From Nitrincola tibetensis (GTDB lineage: Bacteria > Pseudomonadota > Gammaproteobacteria > Pseudomonadales > Balneatricaceae), in NCBI RefSeq assembly GCF_003284585.1, contig NZ_QKRX01000012.1:34003-76246 (forward strand): 42,244 nucleotides of DNA, read 5' to 3'. Below, one piece after another: positions 7,979 through 16,520 of this stretch. Each line of letters opens with the position of its first letter. Positions within the stretch are counted from its first letter, which is position 1. Both the position numbers and the translations under genes were made by a program. The notes beneath the pieces were generated by a model. That model saw only the letters and a list, made by a program, of their open reading frames with translations. It searched no databases and had not been told where the DNA came from.

Positions 7979-9094
7979 TTATTCTTCAATTAAGATCCAC
8001 TCTTCAGGTAAGGATATCTGTTCAGGCAAGAACCTAGGCCCTGGTACGAGTACATCTGGCCAAGCTAGCAGCATGATGGCCAAAACATTACGATGCTCTC
8101 CTCGCTCTAGGTGAAAAACACCCTCTGGCGAGGGGATCATACGATGGCCAGCATCAAAACTTTGCATCAACGCCTCTTGAATCTTTGTAACAACCTCAGG
8201 TTCAGGATTACTCAGCAACATTAAACTGATTCCAACTTCTGCCAGTATATCTTCGGTAGAATCTCGCAATAGTTGCTCAATATTCTTAATAAAATACTCG
8301 GCTATCCAACCTAACGCGCCTTCATCAGCAAGCTGTTGATAGTAATGGCTGTCAGCAATGACAACATGTGTTAACCCATAAATCTTATTTCGATATTGGC
8401 TAAGGCTCAGAACAGGATCCCGCTCAGCAGGGTATATATTTTGGAAAGCTGAAAGAAAATCATCCCGATAGTCGGCGATACCTAATTGGTGCAAAAACCA
8501 AGCTATATTGGCCGCCTGAGCCGCGTAATGTTGAATGGCATCAGGGTGCGTCACGAGCCCTAGAAAGTCAGCCTCTGAAAGCACTTGATACACACGCTCA
8601 GACTCTTCACCCAGAGCCCAATCCAGAACCCCATAATACTCAAGCTGAATGAGCTTAAACAACAAACTGCGTGCAAAGGCCATTCCCTCGAATTCAGACA
8701 ACAACTGCGCACGCTGAACTTGCCTCTCAGTTCTTCGGGGCATTGTCTCAAGCATCTGTTCATTTCGGAACTGAGCATAGTATTCATCGGCTATTAACCC
8801 ATCGATATCCTGGCGAACACTTTTAACAAGGTTTCCAGCGTACAAACGATTGTAGAACAAATAATCCGGATCACCCGTGATTCGATACAAACGTTGAGCA
8901 TAATGACGTTGCTTGGAGAGTGGTAGACTGTGCATTTCAGACTCATATCGATCTCGAATGAGTTCGGCAACCTCCAACCTAGTAAGCTGCTGTGAGGTCG
9001 ATGCTCCTGTGCAGCCAGTCGCAAGCAGCGCAACGAGCACAACCATACCGAATAATCGAAACGACAAGCACGACAAGGGGCTAAAACGGCTCAT
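7979..9094 (-). CDS. Predicted lipoprotein of unknown function (possibly DUF3541)
   Basis: This 371-residue protein has a lipoprotein signal: a basic N-terminus, hydrophobic GMVVLVALLATGC and the acceptor Cys28. The residues after Cys28 (TGAS) lack Asp at +2, so outer-membrane sorting by Lol is expected. The mature part is helical, with several Tyr-rich stretches (LYRITGDPDYLFYNRLYAGN) and a C-terminal HRNVLAIMLLAWPDVL segment. It resembles proteins labelled DUF3541 in marine gammaproteobacteria, a comparison from memory with modest certainty. No catalytic motif is evident. AGGAG precedes the ATG by 5 bases. It is convergent with the 64-aa gene and divergent from the 86-aa gene across an AT-rich gap. 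Confidence 0.75.
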   Translation of the reverse strand: MSRFSPLSCLSFRLFGMVVLVALLATGCTGASTSQQLTRLEVAELIRDRYESEMHSLPLSKQRHYAQRLYRITGDPDYLFYNRLYAGNLVKSVRQDIDGLIADEYYAQFRNEQMLETMPRRTERQVQRAQLLSEFEGMAFARSLLFKLIQLEYYGVLDWALGEESERVYQVLSEADFLGLVTHPDAIQHYAAQAANIAWFLHQLGIADYRDDFLSAFQNIYPAERDPVLSLSQYRNKIYGLTHVVIADSHYYQQLADEGALGWIAEYFIKNIEQLLRDSTEDILAEVGISLMLLSNPEPEVVTKIQEALMQSFDAGHRMIPSPEGVFHLERGEHRNVLAIMLLAWPDVLVPGPRFLPEQISLPEEWILIEE

Positions 9095-9423
9095 ACACTC
9101 TCCTAATACAACACACTATATTCTTCATATTAAATCACACCATCAAATATTTAAAACAATATTTTAAATTAAATTTTGAATAATCAAAAATAATTTAAGA
9201 TAGTTCAAAATTAATTTTCAATTAATTATTTATCTTTAAAACAGCTTGTCATTCAAAAACTTACCACCATAAAAACACTTAAATCGCTTTTTAATTACAG
9301 GAAAATTCATTTAAAATCAACAATTTAATCTTAATGAAAAATCTATTTTAATTTGCAAGCTATCAATAACTTCTTTAAAATAGTCATAAATTAATTTAGA
9401 GCATTCGAGATAGGCTTTTAACT
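9095..9423. other. Very AT-rich intergenic region
   Basis: About 330 bases without a gene between two divergent genes. The stretch 9120-9400 is dominated by A and T, with repeated AATTAATT and TTTAAA words, far above the surrounding average. No strong -35/-10 pair stands out among the many AT-rich candidates. It could bind an H-NS/MvaT-like silencer and bears the promoters of both neighbours. Confidence 0.6.
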
Positions 9424-9684
9424 ATGCAAGAAAAGGAAATACGATTGCTTTTTAAGGCAGGAGTCTTTGAGTCGTGTCAGGCCATTCCTGTCTCTATGTC
9501 ACGAGGATGGACACTCAAATTTATTACAAAAGACAAAGAAGTGATCACACTAAACCTTCAAAGAGCCAACTCGGAACGAGAGTTCAAAAGCCTAGACGGA
9601 GCATCAGCTGTCGCCAAGCGCATTGGATTTGATTGGCTAAATGTGCAAATTGGCGAGTTACAATGGCGAGAAAAAGTTTCTTAA
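9424..9684 (+). CDS. 86-aa protein of unknown function
   Basis: An 86-residue, probably cytosolic basic protein: MQEKEIRLLFKAGVFESC, then SRGWTLKFITKDKEVITLNL, then FKSLDGASAVAKRIGF and a short tail. The pattern (helix, beta hairpin with a GW turn, then a helix starting at a phenylalanine-x-SLD) resembles small proteins annotated as ParC/RepB-like in pseudomonads; I hold that only as a possibility. There is no recognisable replication or partition gene nearby, so a plasmid role is not implied. It lies directly after the AT-rich gap and 94 bases before the PqiA-like operon. Confidence 0.65.
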   Translation: MQEKEIRLLFKAGVFESCQAIPVSMSRGWTLKFITKDKEVITLNLQRANSEREFKSLDGASAVAKRIGFDWLNVQIGELQWREKVS

Positions 9685-9778
9685 ATGCAAGAATGAAACC
9701 GAACGCCAACTAGACAACTCTAACACTAAAACTAACGGGCTTGATTTGGATGAGTTAAGGCTTACATATTGAACGCAA

Positions 9779-10405
9779 ATGGACAAAATCACAGAAACTG
9801 AGCATTTGATTGCCTGCAACGAGTGCGACTTACTATTGGAGCGTCCTGTAATACTGGATAGCCAAAAAGCCAAGTGCCCTCGCTGTGGTTCAACGCTTAT
9901 TTCTGCCCGTCACAACAGCATTGAACGTACACTGGCCTTATCGATTGCGGGTATGATCTTGATCTTTCCAGCCAATCTTTTCCCTTTACTCACGTTTGAG
10001 CTAATGGGGCGCGCGCAATCCCAAACAATTTTTTCAAGTGCCATGGGATTTTACTACGACGGCTTATGGCCTCTAGCCGTTCTTGTACTGATGTTTACGA
10101 TCCTCGTGCCTGCCTGCAAACTACTGCTACTTTTTTGGGTCAGTTTTTCATTGCAATTTTCTATTCGACTACCGGCAAGACGCTTTGCGCTTCGTAGCTA
10201 TCAGCATCTTGATGAATGGGGAATGCTTGAAGTCTATTTAGTTGGTGTATTGGTATCAATCATAAAGCTAGCCTCCATGGCAACACTGGTCCCTGGCTTA
10301 GGTATTTTTTGCTTAGGTGCGTTAATTTTAGTCACCACAATGAGTTCTTCAATGCTCGACACCGATCTGTTCTGGCATAAAATTGGAGAGGCCGACAATG
10401 ATTAA
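9779..10405 (+). CDS. pqiA: PqiA-like half protein, first copy
   Basis: This is a 208-residue inner-membrane protein equivalent to one half of E. coli PqiA/LetA (YebS). It begins with a zinc ribbon, Cys14-x2-Cys17 and then CPRC (Cys37/Cys40), followed by four predicted membrane helices and the family phrases FPANLFPLLTFELMG and LDEWGMLEVYLVG. PqiA/LetA proteins sit in the inner membrane and pass lipid to, or from, the MCE tunnel protein encoded beside them. Here the two halves are separate genes. The ribosome site is poor, with no clear Shine-Dalgarno. It overlaps the next gene by 8 bases and leads the operon to 13662. Confidence 0.9.
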   Translation: MDKITETEHLIACNECDLLLERPVILDSQKAKCPRCGSTLISARHNSIERTLALSIAGMILIFPANLFPLLTFELMGRAQSQTIFSSAMGFYYDGLWPLAVLVLMFTILVPACKLLLLFWVSFSLQFSIRLPARRFALRSYQHLDEWGMLEVYLVGVLVSIIKLASMATLVPGLGIFCLGALILVTTMSSSMLDTDLFWHKIGEADND

Positions 10406-11027
10406 CACCGGACAATCGGCCGCATCGCAGGGCTTGCAGAGTTGCCACGACTGCCACGCACTCTGGAGACTATCTGACCAAAACACACATTGCCGACGCT
10501 GCGGCTCGGCATTACACCTACGAAAACCGAACGCCATGCCTTTAACTTGGGCGCTCTTATTAACCAGCACTTTTTTACTTATCCCTGCCAACATGTTGCC
10601 CATAATGATGATTACCAGTCTTGGCCGTGGCGAGCCTGCTACGATACTGGGAGGTGTAATCGACCTCATTGATTTAGGAATGTATGGCATTGCCTTTGTC
10701 GTGCTTGCCGCTAGCATTTTAATCCCTGTCGGTAAAATTATTGGACTTTTGATTATGCTAGTCACACTTCAATTTGGATTGACGACAAACATGCAACAGA
10801 AAATGATGATGTTTAGAATGGTACACTGGATTGGCCGCTGGTCCATGCTCGACATTTTTGTAGTTGCTGTTTTAGTGGCGTTGGTTCAAATGGGCAATTT
10901 AGCACAAATCAGCGGCCAACTCGGCGCAACCGCATTCGCGGGCGTTGTCATCTTCACAATGTTAGCCGCCAATGCCTTTGACACCCGTTTAATATGGGAT
11001 AAACATCCGGGAACCGACTCAGAATGA
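10398..11027 (+). CDS. pqiA: PqiA-like half protein, second copy
   Basis: The second PqiA/LetA half is 209 residues with its own zinc ribbon (CHDC…CRRCGSAL) and four membrane helices; family phrases are LLIPANMLPIMMITSLG and IGRWSMLDIFVVAVLVALVQ. The frame is open from a TTG at 10383, but the ATG at 10398, preceded by GGAGAGG at 10385-10391, is the natural start. It overlaps the preceding gene by 8 bases, and its stop overlaps the start of the MCE gene (ATGA). It presumably pairs with the first half to build the eight-helix unit that is one chain in E. coli. Confidence 0.9.
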   Translation: MINTGQSAASQGLQSCHDCHALWRLSDQNTHCRRCGSALHLRKPNAMPLTWALLLTSTFLLIPANMLPIMMITSLGRGEPATILGGVIDLIDLGMYGIAFVVLAASILIPVGKIIGLLIMLVTLQFGLTTNMQQKMMMFRMVHWIGRWSMLDIFVVAVLVALVQMGNLAQISGQLGATAFAGVVIFTMLAANAFDTRLIWDKHPGTDSE

Positions 11028-12958
11028 CTGATTCAGATAAAACGACGTCCCAAAACCGAGCTGTTATTAGACAACACCGAGGTCCTTCCGTTGTATGGCT
11101 CCTCCCCTTATTGGCGGCTATTATTGCAGGCTGGCTGGTCTATAAAAGCTATACTGAGTCGGGCATTATGATTTCAGTTGTATTTGACTCTGCTGAAGGT
11201 CTTGAAGCCGGAAAAACCAGAGTGATGTACAAGGGACTTCCAGCAGGTGAAATTCGAAACCTAACGCTCAACGAAGACTTGCAAAGCATCACAGCCCTCA
11301 TTGAAATGAATATCAATACCGAGAACATGCTCACCGAGAACACCCTATTCTGGCTTGTTAAGCCTCAAGTGTCCTTATCTGGCGTCAGCGGCCTAGAAAC
11401 ACTCATATCGGGCTACTACATTGGTATACAACCCTCTGAAGGTGAAGCAAAGCGCAATTTTACGGCTCTAACCTCTCCGCCGCCACCGGAACGCGATGAG
11501 CAAGGGCTTTACATTACACTCTACACCGATAGCGCTCGCTCTATCCAAACAGGATCACCTGTGTATTTCAGAAACATAGAAGCGGGACGTGTGATCGAAT
11601 ACACCCTATCGCCCTCAGGTGAAGAAGTGCTAATTGATGTCTATATCCAACCCGAATTCACCGCTTGGGTAACAGAGCGGTCTCGTTTTTGGAATGCCAG
11701 CGGCATCGAGATAGATAGCAATCTTCCTGACTTTTCGGTACGAGTGGGATCCTTAATGTCGATCCTCACGGGAGGGATTCATTTCGATTCCCCCTCCTTT
11801 GGCACACCTAAGGCTGCGGTGAATGGCGATAGATTCCCTCTCTATCCAGATATGGAAAGCTCACGAGACGATCTTGCTTATCAGCCTGCAGGCTTTGAGG
11901 GTATCTCATTCAGGTTGCGCGCAGACAGCCTAGGTTCCATCCAGCGCGGATCACCTATTTTATTTAAAGGCATTAAAGTTGGACAAGTAACCGGTTATCA
12001 ACTGAACACTTCTGATCACTCCGTGACTATTTATGCCAGCTTACGCCAGCGATACAGCCAACTCGTCAAACGCGACTCACGTTTTTGGAATATCAGCGGT
12101 ATTCGCTCCAGCTTTAACCTACAATCTGGATTTTCACTTGAAACTGAGGGGCTCAAACCACTCATCTCCGGCGGAATCGCATTTGATACGACAGATGGCC
12201 CATCCGCTCAAGCAGGCCAAACGTTCAAACTGTTTAACTCAGAGACAGAGAGCCTAAGCAATACACTGGCCATTACCTTAGAGTTCCCCCCGGGTCCCAG
12301 CTTATTGGCGGGAAGTCAGATTCGATTCCGTAATCAGCCTGTTGGCGAAATTGTGTCTGTCGAGCTGTCAGGGTCCGATGGAAGCCTCTTGGCGCGCGCA
12401 CTTCTATTCGAACAGGGTTTCTTTTTAGCACGACAGGGTACACGCTTCTGGATTGAAGCGCCCCAAATTGGTCTTTCGGGCATTCAAAACCCAAGTGCAT
12501 TAGTGTTTGGCAATCACGTTGCCGTTGCGCCTGGTATAGGAGAAAACACACAAACACATTTCATTGCCCTGACAGAAGCGCCCGTATTTCAACCGAAACC
12601 AGGCCTAAACCTAGTTCTAACAGCCCCCTCTCTTGGATCGTTAAACCTAAACAGCAAACTCTTCTACCGCGGCATCAGCATCGGCGAGGTGATCGGCTTT
12701 CAACTAAGCCGAGAAGGACATAGAGTCGAGATTTATGTCAATATTTCACCTCGCTATCAACATTTGATTACTCAATCGACACAATTCAGGAATATTGGTG
12801 GCATTCGAGCCAGTGCCAGCTTGTTCAAGGGTGTTGATATTGATGCGCCCAGCATTGAAACACTGCTATCCGGTGGAATTGAGATCGAAATACCCTACGA
12901 AGATGCCCCAGCAACTGAAGGGCTTCACTTTCCGTTACAACCCGCGAGCCGCCAATGA
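11024..12958 (+). CDS. MCE-family intermembrane lipid transport protein with five MCE domains (PqiB/LetB type)
   Basis: This 644-residue protein is anchored by one N-terminal helix (about 21-43) and projects into the periplasm. I count five MCE (MlaD) domains, at about 47-150, 161-275, 293-405, 414-515 and 527-640. Each has the G(S/T)-x-(V/I)xF(R/K)-like strand and a pore-loop segment starting FW or FRN and ending SGG or similar. MCE proteins form hexameric rings that stack into a tunnel for lipids between the inner and outer membranes. E. coli PqiB has three MCE domains plus a C-terminal needle helix, and LetB has seven; this one has five and no visible C-terminal coiled coil. Both ends overlap neighbours by ATGA, so it is firmly in the operon. 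Confidence 0.92.
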   Translation: MTDSDKTTSQNRAVIRQHRGPSVVWLLPLLAAIIAGWLVYKSYTESGIMISVVFDSAEGLEAGKTRVMYKGLPAGEIRNLTLNEDLQSITALIEMNINTENMLTENTLFWLVKPQVSLSGVSGLETLISGYYIGIQPSEGEAKRNFTALTSPPPPERDEQGLYITLYTDSARSIQTGSPVYFRNIEAGRVIEYTLSPSGEEVLIDVYIQPEFTAWVTERSRFWNASGIEIDSNLPDFSVRVGSLMSILTGGIHFDSPSFGTPKAAVNGDRFPLYPDMESSRDDLAYQPAGFEGISFRLRADSLGSIQRGSPILFKGIKVGQVTGYQLNTSDHSVTIYASLRQRYSQLVKRDSRFWNISGIRSSFNLQSGFSLETEGLKPLISGGIAFDTTDGPSAQAGQTFKLFNSETESLSNTLAITLEFPPGPSLLAGSQIRFRNQPVGEIVSVELSGSDGSLLARALLFEQGFFLARQGTRFWIEAPQIGLSGIQNPSALVFGNHVAVAPGIGENTQTHFIALTEAPVFQPKPGLNLVLTAPSLGSLNLNSKLFYRGISIGEVIGFQLSREGHRVEIYVNISPRYQHLITQSTQFRNIGGIRASASLFKGVDIDAPSIETLLSGGIEIEIPYEDAPATEGLHFPLQPASRQ

Positions 12959-13662
12959 TCCAGAAAAGAACTCTTTATTACAGCTTAGCCTTCCTTTGTA
13001 TTTTAAGCCTAACAGGCTGTAGCACCCCTGCTGGTGATCGTCCCTTTTACATTAAAAATCTTGCAAAATCAGACATAGACTTAGTTGCTGACGCGCACAT
13101 TGATGAAATTAATCGCTTGTCACGTGAGCTTACGATTAAGCTTTATCAACGCAATCCACGCGAATTAGCCAAGGCGCCAGCGGGAACATCCATTGATGAC
13201 CGCCTTGCCTTAATATTCAACACACCTAGAATTATCAACCATCCAGAACTTTTTTATCGATACGGCATCGATAGCTTTCCGTTGGTCTTTGATCCGAATT
13301 TCACAGGTGACCGAGTGTTTGCACTGATGATTGGTATCAGCGGTATGTTTCACGCCGCATACAACTATCAGGACCAATTCTTTTTATTCGACTCACTAGA
13401 TCAACAAAAACTCTATAACAGTGCACGCAATCTTGAGATTATCATCTGGCGCTTAAGCCATTTAAAACTACCTTCTGGTGAACCCTTCTTATTGACCAAT
13501 GGCGTCAGTGACGACGGCATCTTTAACCTTAGCTTCGAGCGTTTGTTCGGAAAAATGATTGCCCATCAAGACATGATGGCACGCATCATTTCAGACAAAA
13601 CAAACCGAACCGTCAATAAAGCCTTTTTCAGTTTGGCCACTACAGCGCTTTTCCCGATATAA
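12955..13662 (+). CDS. Lipoprotein in the MCE operon, not PqiC-like
   Basis: A 235-residue lipoprotein with the box LTGC (Cys22) after a clear signal peptide; +2 is Ser, so the outer membrane is the expected site. Its start overlaps the stop of the MCE gene (ATGA). The mature sequence contains ELTIKLYQRNPRELAKAP, a central hydrophobic VFALMIGISGMFHAAYNYQ and a SFERLFGKMIAHQDMMARII segment. It does not show the pattern I associate with PqiC-family auxiliary lipoproteins, and I do not recognise the family. Because it is translationally coupled to the MCE protein, it is probably the outer-membrane partner of that tunnel. That role is inferred from position. Confidence 0.8.
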   Translation: MIQKRTLYYSLAFLCILSLTGCSTPAGDRPFYIKNLAKSDIDLVADAHIDEINRLSRELTIKLYQRNPRELAKAPAGTSIDDRLALIFNTPRIINHPELFYRYGIDSFPLVFDPNFTGDRVFALMIGISGMFHAAYNYQDQFFLFDSLDQQKLYNSARNLEIIIWRLSHLKLPSGEPFLLTNGVSDDGIFNLSFERLFGKMIAHQDMMARIISDKTNRTVNKAFFSLATTALFPI

Positions 13663-13702
13663 CAGCTACTCGTTTAAAGTTAGGATTGAACAAGGCCAAC
13701 CG

Positions 13703-14701
13703 TCACAGACTTACGCGTTTGTTGATGCGAATATCATCAATTTTATGGTTCGAATTTAATCTTAATGTTAAATCAGCCCTTGCTGGCATCTCCGAAAGCA
13801 TGAACCGAGTTAAACGCTCATAGTGCTGAATAAAACGAACAATTTCCTCCTCATTCATAATCCTAAGATGGTCCGTCGGTTGCTGAGTATCATGAATATA
13901 TCGCATACGTTCTGCGAGTTTCTTTTCCTGCAGCGAACGCCACTCAAATACCGACTGCATACTTGGCACTTGTAGCATTAACATCAAGTCGATCTTAGAA
14001 AAGAGCTCTGCATAATCTGTTTTAAGATGATGATTCACATATGCACGCCAAACCCCATCGGCATCCTCATCTTCTTCTAAACGATTTACTGGGGCCTTAA
14101 GCGCCGCATCTTCCTGCGCCACAGCGCCCACACACCACCCCTCAAAAACAATGATGTCCGCAGACCCCGCCCACTCCTGCCAAACGGCCGAGGAACAACG
14201 ATCATCTATCGACTTATCAAATACTGGAATTTTAGTGATGGTCGTCGGCTCAGCTTGAACAAGCGACTCGATAATTTCAATCCCCAGTCCCACATCGTGA
14301 GTCCCCGGAACCCCGCGTGTTTTGAGTAAAGGGTGAACACTTTGCGATAAATACTCACGCTCAGACCGAACCTTATAAAGATCGTCCAACGAAAAACCCA
14401 CCACCCGCTGACCAAATGCCTCGGTCAAGGTCACTTCCAATAAATTAAATAATGTTGACTTACCTGCACCCTGAGCGCCGTTGATACCTAATACGAGAGG
14501 TCCCTGCTGCTGTTTTTTCCAGTGCACAATCCACGCGCACATTGGCACATAGAGCTTTTCAACCATTTCACTCAAGCCAATATCCACTCTCAAGCTCTCA
14601 AGTGTCTTAGCAAAGGCCGCCTCAACAGCTTTAACAGCCCCTTGTAACTCGGTTTCTGATATACACATTTGCTTTTCGGGCCATTTAACCAGAACACTCA
14701 T
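13703..14701 (-). CDS. P-loop kinase related to D-glycerate 3-kinase
   Basis: A 332-residue cytosolic protein of the GLYK/YggC-like P-loop kinase group, which transfers phosphate from ATP to small substrates; plant and cyanobacterial members phosphorylate D-glycerate. The Walker A motif is GINGAQGAGKST (about residues 72-83). FSLDDLYK supplies the probable catalytic aspartates, and the LLKTRGVPGTHDV and VFEGWCVGA segments are typical of the family. The bacterial members are not all tested, so the substrate is uncertain. It lies alone, convergent with the MCE operon and divergent from dapC. AGGG precedes the ATG by about 9 bases. Confidence 0.82.
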   Translation of the reverse strand: MSVLVKWPEKQMCISETELQGAVKAVEAAFAKTLESLRVDIGLSEMVEKLYVPMCAWIVHWKKQQQGPLVLGINGAQGAGKSTLFNLLEVTLTEAFGQRVVGFSLDDLYKVRSEREYLSQSVHPLLKTRGVPGTHDVGLGIEIIESLVQAEPTTITKIPVFDKSIDDRCSSAVWQEWAGSADIIVFEGWCVGAVAQEDAALKAPVNRLEEDEDADGVWRAYVNHHLKTDYAELFSKIDLMLMLQVPSMQSVFEWRSLQEKKLAERMRYIHDTQQPTDHLRIMNEEEIVRFIQHYERLTRFMLSEMPARADLTLRLNSNHKIDDIRINKRVSL

Positions 14702-14858
14702 ACTTTTTTCCCTCTATACCCTTAGCCATCATTAAACAATAGTCCTAGCGAACGCTGCGCGAAACGCAAACAACGGCGTGAAAAACAAACAAAGCTAAGA
14801 CTAGACTTAAACATACTTAACCTTACTCGAAATTCATCTATAGAAAAACACGTCAGAA

Positions 14859-14887
14859 TTGGTTCATGCGTAGCCTTGGGGTATACT
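14859..14887 (+). promoter_or_regulatory. Sigma-70 promoter of the dapC operon
   Basis: TTGGTT (14859-14864) and TATACT (14882-14887) are separated by exactly 17 bases, leaving a leader of about 50 bases to the dapC start. It is the best promoter match in this gap. Confidence 0.65.
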
Positions 14888-14946
14888 AACGCCCCTTGTC
14901 AGGCAGATAATCCCCTTGCTTTTGTACAGAAAATACAGGATTTACT

Positions 14947-16143
14947 ATGAATCACGATCTGAACAAACTTCACCCCTATCCTTTTGAGAAGCTGGCCAGC
15001 CTGACGGCGGATGTCACCCCCAACCCCAAGCTTGCCCATATTTCGCTCGGGATTGGTGAACCTAAACATCCAGCACCTGGCTTCGTTGCCGAGGCCATCA
15101 TTCAAAATCTGTCTGGATTATCCACCTATCCGACAACCAAGGGTGTGCTTGCCCTACGTCAAGCGATCGCGTCATGGGCCGAACGTCGCTTTAGCCTAAT
15201 GGCCGGAAGTCTAGATCCAGAACAGCACGTACTTCCAGTGAATGGAACGCGTGAAGCCATTTTTGCATTTGCCCAAGCGGCAATTAATCGCAAACCAAAT
15301 GCGCTGGTTGTTTCACCTAATCCTTTTTACCAAATATACGAAGGAGCGGCCTATCTTGCCGGTGCAGAGCCTTGGTACTTAAACTGCACGTCTGAAACGG
15401 GATTTATCCCAGATTACGATGCCGTTCCTGCTGACGTATGGGACCGCTGCCAAATTCTTTTCATTTGTTCACCAGGCAATCCAACGGGTGCGGTTCATTC
15501 TATTGAAGCGCTCAAAAAACTGGTTGCACTTGCCGATCAGTATGATTTCATTTTGGCATCGGATGAATGCTACTCAGAAATCTATTTGGATGAAAATCAA
15601 CCACCAGCAGGTTTACTTGAAGCCTGCGCTCAACTTGGGCGCCACGACTATAACAAGTGTGTTGTTTTTCATAGTTTATCCAAGCGCTCTAACCTACCCG
15701 GAATGCGCTCAGGGTTTATTGCTGGCGACTCAAAATTAATTCTGCCTTTCTTGCAATACAGAACCTACCACGGCTGTTCAATGCCCGTTCAACACCAAAT
15801 GGCTTCGATTGCTGCTTGGAAAGATGAACAGCATGTTTTGGAAAATCGTAACCAATATCGGCAAAAATTTGATGCGGTAATCGAAATTCTAGCTCCAGTG
15901 ATGAAACTGACTCGACCAGAGGCCAGCTTTTATCTTTGGGCCGAAACACCCACGGATGATACGCTGTTCAGCAAGGGCATTTTAGCGGATCAGAACTTAA
16001 CCTTATTACCAGGAAGCTACTTATCTCGTGAAGTTGATGGTATCAACCCTGGGAGCGGCTATGTGCGTATGGCATTGGTTGCAGAAGTAGATGAATGCAT
16101 AGAGGCGGCGTCACGTATTCGTCGCTATATCGAGTCTCTGTGA
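14947..16143 (+). CDS. dapC: Succinyldiaminopimelate aminotransferase DapC
   Basis: DapC is a cytosolic PLP enzyme that transaminates N-succinyl-2-amino-6-oxopimelate with glutamate in lysine and peptidoglycan precursor synthesis. The 398-residue product is a fold-type I aminotransferase: substrate-entry ISLGIGEPKH, cofactor-binding SPGNPTGAV, SDECYSEIY and the Schiff-base lysine K246 in FHSLSKRSN. A general AAT-I enzyme would be possible, but being followed by an ArsC-like gene, dapD and dapE makes DapC by far the best call. AGGA lies 6 bases before the ATG, and a good sigma-70 promoter is upstream. It heads a run of seven closely spaced genes ending at 20221. Confidence 0.93.
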   Translation: MNHDLNKLHPYPFEKLASLTADVTPNPKLAHISLGIGEPKHPAPGFVAEAIIQNLSGLSTYPTTKGVLALRQAIASWAERRFSLMAGSLDPEQHVLPVNGTREAIFAFAQAAINRKPNALVVSPNPFYQIYEGAAYLAGAEPWYLNCTSETGFIPDYDAVPADVWDRCQILFICSPGNPTGAVHSIEALKKLVALADQYDFILASDECYSEIYLDENQPPAGLLEACAQLGRHDYNKCVVFHSLSKRSNLPGMRSGFIAGDSKLILPFLQYRTYHGCSMPVQHQMASIAAWKDEQHVLENRNQYRQKFDAVIEILAPVMKLTRPEASFYLWAETPTDDTLFSKGILADQNLTLLPGSYLSREVDGINPGSGYVRMALVAEVDECIEAASRIRRYIESL

Positions 16144-16160
16144 TCAAAAGGACGTTTTAC

Positions 16161-16520
16161 ATGTTAACACTCTACGGGATTAGCAATTGCGATACTGTAC
16201 GCAAAGCGCGCAAATGGCTTGATGCCCAGAATATTGTGTATCAGTTCCATGACTTTAGAAAAGACGGCTTATCAGGCGAGCATATAAAACGCTGGATTGA
16301 GCAGATTGGCGTTGAAGCATTAGTCAATAAACGTGGAACAACTTGGCGACAACTGCCAAGCGACAAACGAGAAGCAGCAAGCCTCCAAGACATAGAAACC
16401 TTGCTGCTGGAGTGTCCGACACTGATTAAACGCCCTCTATTAGAGGGCCATGGCCTTTGCCATGTAGGGTTTTCAGAAACCACCTATACCGAATTAACTA
16501 ATGGAGTCTGCGATGAGTAA
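16161..16520 (+). CDS. ArsC/Spx-family protein (YffB-like)
   Basis: The 119-residue product has a thioredoxin-like fold of the ArsC/Spx/YffB group: MLTLYGISNCDTVRKARKWL places a single Cys in CDTVRKA instead of a CxxC pair, followed by the ArsC-like LVNKRGTTWRQL and the IKRPLLE motif. In most gammaproteobacteria this protein sits between dapC and dapD; its role is not established, and arsenate reduction is not implied. The frame extends upstream of the ATG at 16161, but a GGA at 16150-16152 favours this start. The end overlaps the dapD start by 8 bases. Confidence 0.85.
   Translation: MLTLYGISNCDTVRKARKWLDAQNIVYQFHDFRKDGLSGEHIKRWIEQIGVEALVNKRGTTWRQLPSDKREAASLQDIETLLLECPTLIKRPLLEGHGLCHVGFSETTYTELTNGVCDE

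Noticed and set aside
9424-9684. Plasmid partition/replication gene
   Set aside because: Resemblance is faint, and the surroundings are chromosomal genes with no origin or par locus.
16161-16520. Arsenate reductase
   Set aside because: It sits between dapC and dapD, where an ArsC-fold protein of unknown role is usual, with no ars genes nearby.
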